64,000 bases of DNA from DASTQL01 sp035462375 (GTDB lineage Bacteria > Actinomycetota > Actinomycetes > Jiangellales > Jiangellaceae): the NCBI GenBank assembly GCA_035462375.1, contig DATHUJ010000109.1, positions 25,033 through 89,032 of the forward strand, given 5' to 3'. The notes beneath the pieces are model-generated. The model was given only the letters and a program-made list of their open reading frames with translations, was not told the origin of the DNA and searched no databases. Each line of letters opens with the position of its first letter. Within the stretch, counting starts at the first letter, position 1. This document shows positions 8,036 to 17,937 of this stretch, in pieces. A program made the position numbers and the translations under genes.

Positions 8036-9135
8036 CAGGTCCCTCCCGTCCTGCCGGGCGTCCGCGCAGCCTCCCGGACCATGGCGACGAGCAGGTCGTC
8101 GGCGTCGCGGTGGCCGAAGGCCGCGGCCGCCGCCGACATGCGCGAGAGGCGGTCGGAGTCACGGACCAGGCCCGGCAGGGTCGCCGCCACCCAGTCGGCG
8201 GTGAGGGCCGCGTCGTCGATCAGCAGCCCACCCCCGGCGCGGACCACCGGCTCGGCGTTGAGGCGCTGCTCCCCGTTGCCGTGCGGGAGCGGGACGTAGA
8301 CGGCGGGCAGGCCGACGGCCGCGAGCTCGGCGCAGCTCAGCGCGCCCGCGCGGCACAGGGCGAGGTCGGCGGCGGCATAGGCCAGGTCCATGCGGTCGAG
8401 GTACGGCACGACGACGTAGGGTGCCCGGCCGGTCGGCGGGGCGGCACCGCCCTCGTTCCCCTTGCCGACCGCGTGCAGGACCTGGACACCCGCAGCGGTG
8501 AGGGCCCCGGCTGCGCCCGCGAGGGCCTCGTTGATCCGGCGGGCCCCCTGGCTCCCGCCGTACGCCAGCAGGGTCGGGAGGTCGGGGTCGAGCCCGAAGG
8601 CCGCGCGCGCCTCGTCCCGCCGGGCGGGCCGGTCCAGGGTGGACACCGACCGGCGCAGCGGGATCCCCACGTGGCGCGCGTGCGGCAACGGGACATCGGG
8701 CGTGGCCACCCCGACGTACGGAGTCAGGCGGGCACCGACGCGGTTGGCCAGCCCCGGGCGGGCGTTCGCCTCGTGGACGACGAGGGGCACCCGGCTCCTC
8801 CGCGCGGCGAGGTAGGCGGGCAGTGCGACATAGCCGCCGAAGCCCACCACGACGTCCGCCGCGGTCCGCCGCAGCACGGCCTCGACCTCGCGGACGGCAC
8901 TTCGGACCCGACCCGGCAGCCTGATCAGGTCGACGCTCGGGCGACGCGGGAGCGGGACGGGCGGGATCAGGGCCAGGTCGTAGCCCCGGTCGGGGACGAG
9001 CCGGGTCTCCAGGCCGCGCGACGTGCCCAGCGCCGTCACCCGGGTGGCCGGGTCGGCGCGGACCAGCGCGTCGGCGGTGGCGAGGGCGGGCTCGACGTGA
9101 CCCGCGGTGCCACCGCCGGCGAGCACGACGTGCAC
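8032..9135 (-). CDS. murG: MurG, lipid II-forming GlcNAc transferase
   Basis: This 367-aa peripheral membrane glycosyltransferase (GT28) transfers GlcNAc from UDP-GlcNAc to lipid I to give lipid II. The N-terminal glycine loop GGGTAGHVEPA (residues 8-18) binds the lipid-linked diphosphate. A second G-loop, YGGSQGARRINEA, and the UDP-GlcNAc pocket (ALCRAGALSCAELAAVGLPAVYVPLPH) are present. The GTG at 9135 is chosen because the glycine motif follows directly and GGGAG lies upstream. The frame stays open far upstream inside ftsW, but that part is antisense-like noise. Confidence 0.97.
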   Translation of the reverse strand: MHVVLAGGGTAGHVEPALATADALVRADPATRVTALGTSRGLETRLVPDRGYDLALIPPVPLPRRPSVDLIRLPGRVRSAVREVEAVLRRTAADVVVGFGGYVALPAYLAARRSRVPLVVHEANARPGLANRVGARLTPYVGVATPDVPLPHARHVGIPLRRSVSTLDRPARRDEARAAFGLDPDLPTLLAYGGSQGARRINEALAGAAGALTAAGVQVLHAVGKGNEGGAAPPTGRAPYVVVPYLDRMDLAYAAADLALCRAGALSCAELAAVGLPAVYVPLPHGNGEQRLNAEPVVRAGGGLLIDDAALTADWVAATLPGLVRDSDRLSRMSAAAAAFGHRDADDLLVAMVREAARTPGRTGGTW

Positions 9136-9155
9136 TACGACATCACTCCCACGGA

Positions 9156-10379
9156 TCAGGCCCTCCGACGGCGCCGGAGAGCGGTGCGCCGGGCTGCCAG
9201 GGCCTCGCGGGCACCCGGCTCCTCCTTGGCGAAGGAGACCAGGATCCCGACGGCGACCAGGGTGGGCAGGAGCGCGGAGCCACCGTAGGACACGAGCGGC
9301 AGGGGGATACCGGTGATGGGCATCACCCCGAGCACGGCGCCCATGTTCACCAGGGCCTGGGAGAGCAGCCAGCCCACCAGGCCGGCGGCCGTGAGCCGGA
9401 CGAAGGGGTCGCCGGCGCGCCAGGCGATGCGCACGCCCGCGTAGCCGAGGGTGAGCACCAGGACGAGCACCACCAGCGACCCGAACAGGCCCAGCTCCTC
9501 GCCGATCACGGCGAAGATGAAGTCGGTGTGGGCCTCGGGCAGCGAGCCCCACTTCTGCCTCGACGCCCCCAGCCCGACACCCCACCACTCCCCCGTGGCG
9601 AAGGCGTAGATGGAGTGCGCGGCCTGGTAGCCACTCCCCTGGACGTCGGCGAACGGGTCGAGGAAGGACCGCACCCGGGCCATGCGGTACTGCTCGGCGG
9701 TCACGAAGTAGACCCCGACGGTGCCGACGACCCCGAGCGCGAGCCCGAACAACCAGCCCGGCACACCGACGACCCACAGGAGGGTCAGGGTGATCGCCAT
9801 CAGCACCACGGACGTCCCCAGGTCGCCCTGCCCGACGGTCAGGGCGACCACCACGGCGGCTCCCGGGAGGAATGGCACGACGAGGTGCTTCCACTCCCCG
9901 AGCAGACGCTCCTTGCGGGCGTAGATGTGCGCCCCCCACACGACCAGGGCCAGCTTGGCGAGCTCGGACGGCTGGAGCCGGAACGGGCCGCCCAGGTCGA
10001 TCCAGTTCCGGTTGCCGTTCACGACCACACCGAGCCCCGGGACGTAGGTCAGGGCAAGCAGCACGATCGAGCCGAGGAGCAGCGGGTAGGCCAGCCGCCG
10101 GATCGTCGCCGGCCTCGACCGGGCGGCGACCCAGGCCATCGGGAGCCCGGCCGCCACCCACGCCGCCTGACGGAGGAACACGTGGTACGAGGAGCCGTGC
10201 AGGCGCAGCGAGTAGACGCTGGAGGCCGACAGGACCATCACCAGGCCCAGGGCGAGCAGCAGCCCGGCCGAGCCGAGCACGAGGTGGTAGGACGCCAGGG
10301 GTCGACCGAGGAGGCGCTCGACGGCGGCCAGACCAGGCCGGGGGACGGCCCGGTCACTCGTCCTGGCGGCGGTGGCCAC
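9156..10379 (-). CDS. ftsW: FtsW, SEDS-family septal glycosyltransferase
   Basis: This 407-aa polytopic SEDS protein polymerises lipid II at the septum together with its class B PBP partner FtsI, also encoded in this cluster. About ten hydrophobic helices are visible, starting at SYHLVLGSAGLLLALGLVMVL. Conserved motifs are RNWIDLGGPFRLQPSELAKLALV, the large periplasmic loop GSGYQAAHSIYAFATGEWWGVGLGAS, EAHTDFIFAVIGEELGLFG, and SYGGSAL near the C-terminus. GTG 10379 is preceded by GGGAG six bases away and lies 17 bases after the murD stop. Confidence 0.95.
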   Translation of the reverse strand: MATAARTSDRAVPRPGLAAVERLLGRPLASYHLVLGSAGLLLALGLVMVLSASSVYSLRLHGSSYHVFLRQAAWVAAGLPMAWVAARSRPATIRRLAYPLLLGSIVLLALTYVPGLGVVVNGNRNWIDLGGPFRLQPSELAKLALVVWGAHIYARKERLLGEWKHLVVPFLPGAAVVVALTVGQGDLGTSVVLMAITLTLLWVVGVPGWLFGLALGVVGTVGVYFVTAEQYRMARVRSFLDPFADVQGSGYQAAHSIYAFATGEWWGVGLGASRQKWGSLPEAHTDFIFAVIGEELGLFGSLVVLVLVLTLGYAGVRIAWRAGDPFVRLTAAGLVGWLLSQALVNMGAVLGVMPITGIPLPLVSYGGSALLPTLVAVGILVSFAKEEPGAREALAARRTALRRRRRA

Positions 10380-10396
10380 GGTCGGCTCCCGGCGGC

Positions 10397-11857
10397 TCAA
10401 CCGGCGGCGAGCCGGTCGACGGCGGCGGCGAACGCGTCGCCGCGGGCCGCGTAGCTGGTGAACATGTCCATGGACGCGCACGCGGGGGCGAGCAGCACCG
10501 TCTGCCCCGGACGGGCCAGGGCGGCCGCCTCGCGGACCACGACGTCCATGGCCCCAGTGTCGGTGTCGGCCACCTCCACCACGGGGACCTCCGGCGCGTG
10601 TCGCGCGAGAGCCTCGGCGAGCAGGGACCGGTCGGCGCCCAGGAGGACCGCCCCGCGCAGCCGCTCCCGCGCTTCCCGGATGAGGTCGTCGAAGGTCGCG
10701 CCCTTGGCCAGGCCGCCGGCCACCCACACGACCTCGTCGTACGCCGCGAGCGAGGCAGCGGCCGCGTGCGGGTTGGTGGCCTTGGAGTCGTCGACCCAGG
10801 TCACCCCCCGCACCGTGCCCACGGTCGCGATGCGGTGCGCGTCGGGCCGGAACGCGCGTAGGCCGTCGCGCACCGCTGCCGCGGGCACCCCGAGCGACCG
10901 CGCGAGCGCTGCCGCGGCCAGGGCGTCGGCCACGTTGTGCGGAGCCGCGGGCACGACGTCGCTGACGGCACCGAGCTCGGCGGCCCGGCTGGACGGGGGG
11001 TGCCTGTCCTCGACGAAGGCGCGGTCGACCAGGGTGCCGGCGACCACGCCGAGCATGCCGACCTGGGGCGGGCCGAGGGTGAAGCCGACGGCCCGGCAGC
11101 CCTCGGCCACGTCGGCGGCCCGCACCAGCTCCTCGGTCACGGGGTCGGCAACGTTGTAGACGCAGGCGACCTGGCAGCCCTGATAGACCCGGCCCTTGTC
11201 CCGCGCATACGCGGCGACCGAGCCGTGCCAGTCGACGTGGTCCGGGGCAACGTTGAGCACCGCGGCCGAGCGGGCGGCCATCGACGAGGTCCAGTGCAGC
11301 TGGAAGCTCGACAGCTCGAGCGCGAGCACGTCGTAGGGCCGGGGGTGCAGGACCGCCTCGACGACCGGATCCCCCACGTTGCCGACCGATGCCACCCGCA
11401 GTCCGGACGCGCGCAGGATCTCGGTGAGCATGCGCACGGTCGTCGTCTTGCCGTTGGTCCCGGTGACCGCCAGCCAGGGAGCGGCGCCGTCCGGGTCGCG
11501 GAGCCGCCACGCCAGCTCGACCTCGCCCCAGACCGGCACGCCGGCGGAGGCGGCGGCGGCGAGCAGCGGCGCGGTCGGCCGCCAGCCGGGCGAGGTGACG
11601 ACGAGGCCGACCTCCGGCGGGAGCGCGGCCGTGGCGCCCGCGCCGAGGCGCACCGTCGCACCGAGCACCTCGAGCACCGTCGCCTTCTCGCGCTCGCTGT
11701 CGCCCTCGCGCTCGTCCAGCACGGTCACCCGGGCACCGAGCGACACCAGGGCGTCGGCGGCGGCGAACCCGGAGACCCCGATCCCGGCCACGCAGGCGTG
11801 CAGCTGGGACCACGGGGCCGCACGGTCGGCCGCGGCGAGCCAGGCCGGCGGACTCAC
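10397..11857 (-). CDS. murD: MurD, UDP-MurNAc-L-Ala-D-Glu ligase
   Basis: This 486-aa cytoplasmic ligase adds D-Glu to UDP-MurNAc-L-Ala. A Rossmann N-domain (VAGIGVSGFAAADAL) is followed by the P-loop GTNGKTT (133-139), then LSSFQL, NVAPDHVDWH and the C-terminal WVDDSKATNPHAA. The GTG at 11857 is preferred because it gives the same four-base GTGA overlap (with the mraY stop) seen throughout this cluster; a GTG at 11872 would add five residues. Two long out-of-frame ORFs across it are shadows. Confidence 0.95.
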   Translation of the reverse strand: MSPPAWLAAADRAAPWSQLHACVAGIGVSGFAAADALVSLGARVTVLDEREGDSEREKATVLEVLGATVRLGAGATAALPPEVGLVVTSPGWRPTAPLLAAAASAGVPVWGEVELAWRLRDPDGAAPWLAVTGTNGKTTTVRMLTEILRASGLRVASVGNVGDPVVEAVLHPRPYDVLALELSSFQLHWTSSMAARSAAVLNVAPDHVDWHGSVAAYARDKGRVYQGCQVACVYNVADPVTEELVRAADVAEGCRAVGFTLGPPQVGMLGVVAGTLVDRAFVEDRHPPSSRAAELGAVSDVVPAAPHNVADALAAAALARSLGVPAAAVRDGLRAFRPDAHRIATVGTVRGVTWVDDSKATNPHAAAASLAAYDEVVWVAGGLAKGATFDDLIREARERLRGAVLLGADRSLLAEALARHAPEVPVVEVADTDTGAMDVVVREAAALARPGQTVLLAPACASMDMFTSYAARGDAFAAAVDRLAAG

Positions 11858-12915
11858 GCGCCGGTCACCCACTCGGCGTAGAACAGGCCGAGCCCGAGTG
11901 CGACGAAGAGGCCGGCGATGATCCAGAACCGCACCACGATGGTCACCTCGGCCCAGCCCTGCAGCTCGAAGTGGTGCTGGAGCGGTGCCATCCGGAACAG
12001 CCGCTTGCCCCCGGAGAGCTTGAACCAGCCGACCTGGAGGATGACCGAGAGGGTGATGATGACCATGAGTCCCGACAGGACGCCCAGCAGCAGCTCCGTC
12101 CTGGACAGGATGGCCAGCCCGGCCAGCGCGCCGCCGAGGGCGAGTGACCCCGTGTCACCCATGAAGATCTTCGCCGGTGAGGTGTTCCACCACAGGAAGC
12201 CGAAGCAGGCCCCGACCAGCGCGGCCGAGACGATGGCCAGGTCGAGCGGGTCTCGGACCTCGTAGCAGTTGGGCCCGGCGATCACGGAGCAGCGCTGGTT
12301 GAACTGCCAGATGGCCACGATGAGGTAGGCGCCGAACACCATGATGCAGGCGCCCGTGGCCAGGCCGTCCAACCCGTCGGTGAGGTTGACCATGTTCGAG
12401 GCCCCGGCCACGAACACGTACGCCCAGAGCACGAACAGGACCGGACCCAGGACGAGCGGCGTGTCGCGCAGCGCCGACACGGCGGTCGACGCGGGGGTGA
12501 GGCCGCGCTCGTCCTCGAACTGGAGTGCCAGCAGGGCGAACGCGATCGCCACGAAGGCCTGGCCGGCGAGCTTGGCGCCAGTGCGCAGGCCGAGGCTCCG
12601 CTGCTTGGTGATCTTGATGAAGTCGTCGACGAAGCCGACCAGTCCGAGGCCCGTCATCAGGAAGAGCACGAGGAGGCCGGAGGCGCTCGGCGGGGTGAGC
12701 CGGGCCAGGTGCGCCGCCGCGTAGCCGACGACGACGGCCACGATGATGACCGCGCCGCCCATCGTCGGGGTGCCGCGCTTGGTGTGGTGGCTGGTCGGAC
12801 CGTCGTCCCGGATGAGCTGGCCGTAGTTTCGGCCGACCAGCGTCCGGATGGCCACGGGGGTACCGAGGAACGAGACGACGAAGGCGGTGAAGCTCGAGAC
12901 CAGGACCGCGATCAC
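11854..12915 (-). CDS. mraY: MraY, phospho-MurNAc-pentapeptide transferase
   Basis: This 353-aa polytopic enzyme transfers phospho-MurNAc-pentapeptide to undecaprenyl phosphate, forming lipid I at the inner face of the membrane. About ten transmembrane helices are present. Catalytic motifs are GTPTMGG, the first aspartate pair in GFVDDFIK, NMVNLTDGLDGLATG, and the third aspartate region FMGDTGSLALGG, with PLQHHFE near the end. The GTG start at 12915 overlaps murF by four bases, and the stop overlaps murD. Confidence 0.98.
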   Translation of the reverse strand: MIAVLVSSFTAFVVSFLGTPVAIRTLVGRNYGQLIRDDGPTSHHTKRGTPTMGGAVIIVAVVVGYAAAHLARLTPPSASGLLVLFLMTGLGLVGFVDDFIKITKQRSLGLRTGAKLAGQAFVAIAFALLALQFEDERGLTPASTAVSALRDTPLVLGPVLFVLWAYVFVAGASNMVNLTDGLDGLATGACIMVFGAYLIVAIWQFNQRCSVIAGPNCYEVRDPLDLAIVSAALVGACFGFLWWNTSPAKIFMGDTGSLALGGALAGLAILSRTELLLGVLSGLMVIITLSVILQVGWFKLSGGKRLFRMAPLQHHFELQGWAEVTIVVRFWIIAGLFVALGLGLFYAEWVTGA

Positions 12916-14306
12916 TCGGCCGCCTCCCGGCCGTCGGTCAGCAGTGCCTCTGCCACCCGTTCCAGTCCCGCGGCGCGCGAGGCCTTGACCAGGACGACGT
13001 CACCCGGACGGAGCTGGGCCCGGAGCACGGCGACGGCGGCGTCGACGTCGGGCACCCAGGCCGACTCGTCGCCCCAGGACCCCTCGTGGGTGGCCCCGAG
13101 ATGGACCGCGCGAGCTCCCTCCCCGACGGCGAGCAGCCGGGAGACGTCCAGGCGCACCGCCAGCCGGCCGATCGCGTCGTGCTCCTGGCCGGCGGCGGGA
13201 CCGAGCTCCCGCATCTCCCCGAGCACGGCCCAGGTCCGCCGACCACGCGCGAGCGCGACCAGCGCCTTGAGCGCGGCCCGCACCGACTCCGGGTTGGCGT
13301 TGTACGCGTCGTTGACCACCGTGACGCCGGCGGCAGTCTCGGCCACCTCCATGCGCCAGCGGGAGCGGGGCCGGGCTGCGGAGAGCGCGGCCGACGTGGT
13401 GGCGACGGGGAGCCCGAGCGCGTGGGCGGCCCCGGCCGCCGCGAGGGCGTTGGAGACCTGGTGCTCCCCCACGAGCCCCAGCCGCACGGGGGCGGTGCCG
13501 TCCGGCGCGACCAGACGGAAGGCGGGCCGCCCCGCGTCATCGAGCCGGACCTCCTCGGCCCGGACGTCGGCGTCGGGCGACTCGCCGGTGAGGAGCACGT
13601 GGGCGGCCGTGCGGGTCCGCATCGCGCGGACCAGGGGGTCGTCGGCGTTGAGAACGGCGGTGCCGTCGGCCGGCAGGGCCTCGACGATCTCTCCCTTGGA
13701 GAGCGCGATCGCCTCTCGGCTGCCGAACTCGCCGAGGTGCGCGCTGCCCACGTTGAGCACGACCCCCACCGTCGGGGCAGCGGTGTCGCACAGCTCGGCG
13801 ACGTGTCCGCGCCCGCGGGCCCCCATCTCGACGACGAGCGCCCGGGTGCCCGCGTCCGCCCTGAGCACCGTGAGGGGCAGGCCGATCTCGTTGTTGTACG
13901 AGCCGGGGGGCGCCACCACCGGGCCGAGGTCGGCCAGCACCTGGGCGAGCAGGTCCTTGGTGCTGGTCTTGCCGCTGCTGCCGGTGACACCCACCACCGG
14001 TAGGTCCGGCAGCTGTTCGCGGACCGCCCGGGCCAGCCGGGACAACGCCGCCACGGTGTCGTCGACGACCACGGCGGGCCCCCCCGTCGGACGCTCGACG
14101 ACGGCCGCGACGGCCCCGCCGGCCACGGCCCGGTCGGCGAAGTCGTGGCCGTCGGCGTGCTCCCCGCGGACGGCGACGAAGAGCGACCCGGGGACGACCA
14201 GCCGGGAGTCGACCACCACCTCGCCGGCCACGACCACGGCGGGATCGGCCGCGTCGAGGGCGCCGCCGGTCGCACGGGCGACCTCGGCGAGCGTCAGGGG
14301 GATCAC
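12912..14306 (-). CDS. murF: MurF, D-Ala-D-Ala adding ligase
   Basis: This 464-aa cytoplasmic ligase adds D-Ala-D-Ala to UDP-MurNAc-tripeptide, completing the pentapeptide. The N-terminal UDP-binding domain (VVVDSRLVVPGSLFVAVRGEHADGHDF, a DSR motif) is followed by the P-loop TGSSGKTS (108-115), the central motif MGARGRGHVAELC, and NDAYNANPESVRAALK. GTG 14306 overlaps the murE stop (GTGA). Upstream in-frame sequence inside murE lacks family similarity and is not part of the gene. Confidence 0.97.
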   Translation of the reverse strand: MIPLTLAEVARATGGALDAADPAVVVAGEVVVDSRLVVPGSLFVAVRGEHADGHDFADRAVAGGAVAAVVERPTGGPAVVVDDTVAALSRLARAVREQLPDLPVVGVTGSSGKTSTKDLLAQVLADLGPVVAPPGSYNNEIGLPLTVLRADAGTRALVVEMGARGRGHVAELCDTAAPTVGVVLNVGSAHLGEFGSREAIALSKGEIVEALPADGTAVLNADDPLVRAMRTRTAAHVLLTGESPDADVRAEEVRLDDAGRPAFRLVAPDGTAPVRLGLVGEHQVSNALAAAGAAHALGLPVATTSAALSAARPRSRWRMEVAETAAGVTVVNDAYNANPESVRAALKALVALARGRRTWAVLGEMRELGPAAGQEHDAIGRLAVRLDVSRLLAVGEGARAVHLGATHEGSWGDESAWVPDVDAAVAVLRAQLRPGDVVLVKASRAAGLERVAEALLTDGREAAE

Positions 14307-15877
14307 CAGCGGTCCCCCACCCGGTCGGCCGGCCTGCTCTCGCGGTGCTGGAGTGCCGCCCGCAGCACGACGCGGTCGTCGAACGGGTGCACGACCCCCG
14401 CGACCTCCTGTCCCTGCTCGTGCCCCTTGCCCGCGACCAGCACGGTGTCCTGACCACCCGCGACCATGCCGACGGCGACCTGCACCGCGTCGGCCCGGCC
14501 GGCGACCTCGATCACGTCGGCCCGGTCGGCCGGTGCGACCCGGGTGGTGCCGTCCAGGACCGCGGCCCGGATCGCCCCCGGCGGTTCGGACCGGGGGTTG
14601 TCGTCCGTGACGACCACGACGTCGGCCCACCGGGCGGCGGCCTCGCCCATGAGCGGGCGCTTGCCGGCGTCCCGGTCGCCACCCGCACCGAGCACCACGA
14701 CCAGTCGGCCGGTGGTGGCCGGGCGGAGCGCCCGGAGCGCACCGGCGACCGCGTCGGGAGTGTGGGCGTAGTCCACCACCGCGAGCGGCTCGTCGGCACC
14801 GGCCCCGTGGACGCGTTCCATCCGGCCGGGGACACCCGGGGACGTCGCCAGCGCCGCGGCGGCGACCTCCGGGTCCACGCCCGCCTCCATGGCCGTGACC
14901 ACCGCGAGCGCCGCGTTGGCGACGTTGAAGTCCCCCGGCAACGGCGACACGGCCGGCAGGCGGCGGCCGTCCCGGTGGGCGAGCACGAAACGGGTGGTGG
15001 CGCCGGGCCCGACCGGCTCGCGGTCGAGCACCCGCCAGTCCGCGTCACCCGTGGGACCGGTCGACACCGTGACGACGGGCACGGACGCCTCGGTGGCGGC
15101 GCGCATCCCGTACGGGTCGTCGACGCAGACGACGCCACGCCGCGAACGGCGGCCGGTGAGCAGCTCCGCCTTGGTGGCGTAGTAGTCCTGCATGGACCCG
15201 TGGAAGTCGAGGTGGTCCTGGCTCAGATTGGTGAAGACGGCGACGTCGAAGACGACGCCGTCCACCCGCCCCAGCGCCAGCGCGTGGCTCGAGACCTCCA
15301 TGGCGCACGCCCTGACGCCGCGCTCACGCATGACCGCGAGCAGGGCGTGGACGTCCGGCGCCTCCGGCGTCGTCCGCACGCTGGGCAGGACCTCGTCGCC
15401 GATGCGTGTCTCGACCGTCCCGATCAGGCCCGTGACGCCGTGCGCGCGACGCAGCACGGAGTCGAGCAGGTAGGTCGTGGTCGTCTTGCCGTTCGTGCCG
15501 GTGACACCGACCAGGATCAGGTCACGTCCAGGCTGTCCGTAGACCTCCGCCGCCACCTCACCCAGGCGGGCCCGCGGGTCCGCCACCACGAGCGCGGGCA
15601 GCCCCGACCCCGCGGCCAGCCCGACCCCCTCGTCGTCGGTGAGCAGGACCACGGCCCCGGCGGCCGCCGCGGCGCCCGCGAACCTGGCGCCGTGGGTGAC
15701 CGCGCCGGGCAGTCCCGCGTACAGGTCTCCGGCCACCACGCGCCGAGAGTCGAGGGTCACGCCGGTGACCGCGAGCGTGGCCGCGTCCGTCGGAAGCGCT
15801 GTCCCCAGCAAGGCCGCGAGACCCGTGAGCGGGCGCGGCGTGACCGTCAGGGGACGGGGCCCCGAGCGCGCGGACAT
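14303..15877 (-). CDS. murE: MurE, UDP-MurNAc-tripeptide synthetase (DAP-adding type)
   Basis: This 524-aa ligase adds the third amino acid of the stem peptide. The P-loop GTNGKTT is at residues 127-133. EVSSHAL, FTNLSQDHLDFHG and DYAHTPDA follow. The specificity motif DNPR at 426-429 is typical of enzymes that add diaminopimelate rather than lysine, so the wall is predicted to contain DAP (LL or meso cannot be decided). The ATG at 15877 has no strong Shine-Dalgarno sequence and lies 17 bases after the ftsI stop. Confidence 0.96.
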   Translation of the reverse strand: MSARSGPRPLTVTPRPLTGLAALLGTALPTDAATLAVTGVTLDSRRVVAGDLYAGLPGAVTHGARFAGAAAAAGAVVLLTDDEGVGLAAGSGLPALVVADPRARLGEVAAEVYGQPGRDLILVGVTGTNGKTTTTYLLDSVLRRAHGVTGLIGTVETRIGDEVLPSVRTTPEAPDVHALLAVMRERGVRACAMEVSSHALALGRVDGVVFDVAVFTNLSQDHLDFHGSMQDYYATKAELLTGRRSRRGVVCVDDPYGMRAATEASVPVVTVSTGPTGDADWRVLDREPVGPGATTRFVLAHRDGRRLPAVSPLPGDFNVANAALAVVTAMEAGVDPEVAAAALATSPGVPGRMERVHGAGADEPLAVVDYAHTPDAVAGALRALRPATTGRLVVVLGAGGDRDAGKRPLMGEAAARWADVVVVTDDNPRSEPPGAIRAAVLDGTTRVAPADRADVIEVAGRADAVQVAVGMVAGGQDTVLVAGKGHEQGQEVAGVVHPFDDRVVLRAALQHRESRPADRVGDRW

Positions 15878-15894
15878 CGGCGTGAGGGTACTCG

Positions 15895-17937
15895 TCAGCC
15901 CGTGAACAGCTGCACCCGCGGGGCCTCCGTCCCGCTCGGCTCGACGCCCAGGCGCTGGAGGGCGAACGCCGTCGTGTCGGCCCACGCGGGGCCGGCCGTG
16001 CCGCTGCCGGAGCCGCCGCCCGCCGGCCGGTCCACCGTCACCGCCACGACGATTCGCGGGTCGTCGGCGGGTGCGAACCCCATGAAGGACACGACGTTCC
16101 CGCCCCCGGAGTAGCACGCGCAGGACGGGTTGACCCGCTGCGCGGTCCCGGTCTTGCCCGCCAACCGGAAGCCGGGGACCCGCTCGGCGACGCTCCGCCC
16201 GGTGCCGTCCTCGCCCATGACTCCCTCCATCATCAGGGTCACGGCGTCCGCGGTCGTCTGTGACACCACGCGCGTTGGCTGTGCGGCCGGGACCTCGTGC
16301 ACGGCTCCGTCGGCGTCGATCGTGGCGTCGACGAGCCTCGGCGGCACCCGGACGCCGCCGTTGGCGATCGTCGCGTAGGCCGAGGCCATCTGGACGATGC
16401 TGGCCGAGACGCCCTGACCGAATGCGATCGTGTCGCGGTTGAGGTCGGACCAGTCGGACGGGAGGAGGCCCGGCGTCTCGCCGGCGAAACCCAGCCCCGG
16501 CTTCTGCCCGAACCCGAAGTCGAGGAGGTACTGCCGCAGGACCGCGGAGTCGACCCGCTCGGCCGCGAGCAGGGTACCGACGTTGCTCGACTTGGCCAGG
16601 ACGCCGGCGAACGTGAGGCCCGTCGGGTGGTCGACCGAGTCCCGGATGGTGTGGCCGCCTCGCCGGATGCTCGAAGGCACCTCCATCGGGGTGTCCGCCG
16701 CGACGACCCCCTCCTGGACCAACGCCGCGGCCGTCAGCACCTTCTGGACCGACCCGGGTTCGTAGGCGTCTTCGACGGCGGCGTTGCCGCGGTCGCGATC
16801 GGCCGTCTGCCCCGGTGCGGTCGGATCCACCACGGGTGCCGTGGCCATCGCGAGGATCGCACCCGTCCGAACGTCCATGACGACGCTGCTCCCGCCCTGG
16901 GCACCCGCCGCAGCCACTGCCTCGGCGAGGGTGTCCTGGGCGAACCACTGCAGGTCTCGATCGATCGTGAGCCGCAGGCCCTCCCCCGTGGTGGGCTCCA
17001 CCCGTGAGCCCTGCACGACGGGCAGGCGGCGCTCCCCCGGCCCCACCTCGTAGGCCAGCTTGCCCGGCTCGCCCGCCAGCACGTCGTCGTAGGACATCTC
17101 CAACCCCGCGAGGCCGGTTCCCTCCGCACCCACGAAGCCCACGACGTTGCCCCCCACCTCACCGGCGGGGTACAGCCGCTCCGAGGTCGGCTCGGCGTAG
17201 ACCCCGGGCAGCCTCAGCTCGCGGACCGCTCGCCAGGTCTCCGGGTCCAGACCCTTCTCCACGTACGCGAAGCGGGCGTCACCCGTGAGCGACCGCTGGA
17301 TGCTGCGGAGGTCGGAGTCGAGGAGCGGCTCCAGCTGCAGCGCGTAGGCCGCCGGGTTCGTCACCTGCGTCTGGTCCACCGACAGGTCGTAGGCCTCGGC
17401 GGTCGTGGCGAGCGCCTCGCCGTGGACGTCGAGGATGTCGCCGCGCGTCGCCGGGAGGACAACGGTCCGCAGGCGCTCGTTGCGGGCCGCCTCGGCGTAG
17501 GTCGACGCGTCGAGCCCCTGCAGCTGGACCAGCCGCCCGGCGAACAAGGACGCGACGAAGCAGATCAGCGCGAGGATGACCCGCAGCCGGCGCCGCGGGT
17601 CACTCAGCCGCAGCCGGCGTGGCGGGCGGCGGACCACCGGACGCGCCACCGGCCGGATGACCGGTGGGCTCACGCGGGGCGGGGCGGGACGCGGGGCCGC
17701 CCGTGCACTCGCTTGCGGCGTGCTCCGCGCGGCCGGCCGCGGCTCGGGGCGCTTGCGGGCCCGGACGACCGGCTCGGTGCCGGAGGGCGCCGTCCGCTCC
17801 CCGGAGCCGGGCCGGGGTCGGGTACGCGTGCCGGTCGCGCCCGTCGCCGCCGGGCGGGGGGCGCGCGGCATCGACCCGGTGCCCGCAGGACGGCCGGTCC
17901 GTCGTGGCCGGCCGGCGTCCCCCTGGTGTGGCGTCAC
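15895..17937 (-). CDS. ftsI: FtsI/PBP3, septal transpeptidase
   Basis: This 680-aa class B penicillin-binding protein crosslinks septal peptidoglycan with FtsW. An unusually long basic Pro/Arg-rich cytoplasmic tail (residues 1-118) precedes one transmembrane helix (about 119-137). The dimerisation domain follows (RGDILDVHG, residues 165-173). The transpeptidase motifs are SVQK (396-399, nucleophile Ser396), SSN (450-452) and KTG (595-597). The GTG at 17937 overlaps the stop of the FtsL-like gene (GTGA); an ATG at 17871 would shorten the tail by 22 residues. Confidence 0.96.
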   Translation of the reverse strand: MTPHQGDAGRPRRTGRPAGTGSMPRAPRPAATGATGTRTRPRPGSGERTAPSGTEPVVRARKRPEPRPAARSTPQASARAAPRPAPPRVSPPVIRPVARPVVRRPPRRLRLSDPRRRLRVILALICFVASLFAGRLVQLQGLDASTYAEAARNERLRTVVLPATRGDILDVHGEALATTAEAYDLSVDQTQVTNPAAYALQLEPLLDSDLRSIQRSLTGDARFAYVEKGLDPETWRAVRELRLPGVYAEPTSERLYPAGEVGGNVVGFVGAEGTGLAGLEMSYDDVLAGEPGKLAYEVGPGERRLPVVQGSRVEPTTGEGLRLTIDRDLQWFAQDTLAEAVAAAGAQGGSSVVMDVRTGAILAMATAPVVDPTAPGQTADRDRGNAAVEDAYEPGSVQKVLTAAALVQEGVVAADTPMEVPSSIRRGGHTIRDSVDHPTGLTFAGVLAKSSNVGTLLAAERVDSAVLRQYLLDFGFGQKPGLGFAGETPGLLPSDWSDLNRDTIAFGQGVSASIVQMASAYATIANGGVRVPPRLVDATIDADGAVHEVPAAQPTRVVSQTTADAVTLMMEGVMGEDGTGRSVAERVPGFRLAGKTGTAQRVNPSCACYSGGGNVVSFMGFAPADDPRIVVAVTVDRPAGGGSGSGTAGPAWADTTAFALQRLGVEPSGTEAPRVQLFTG

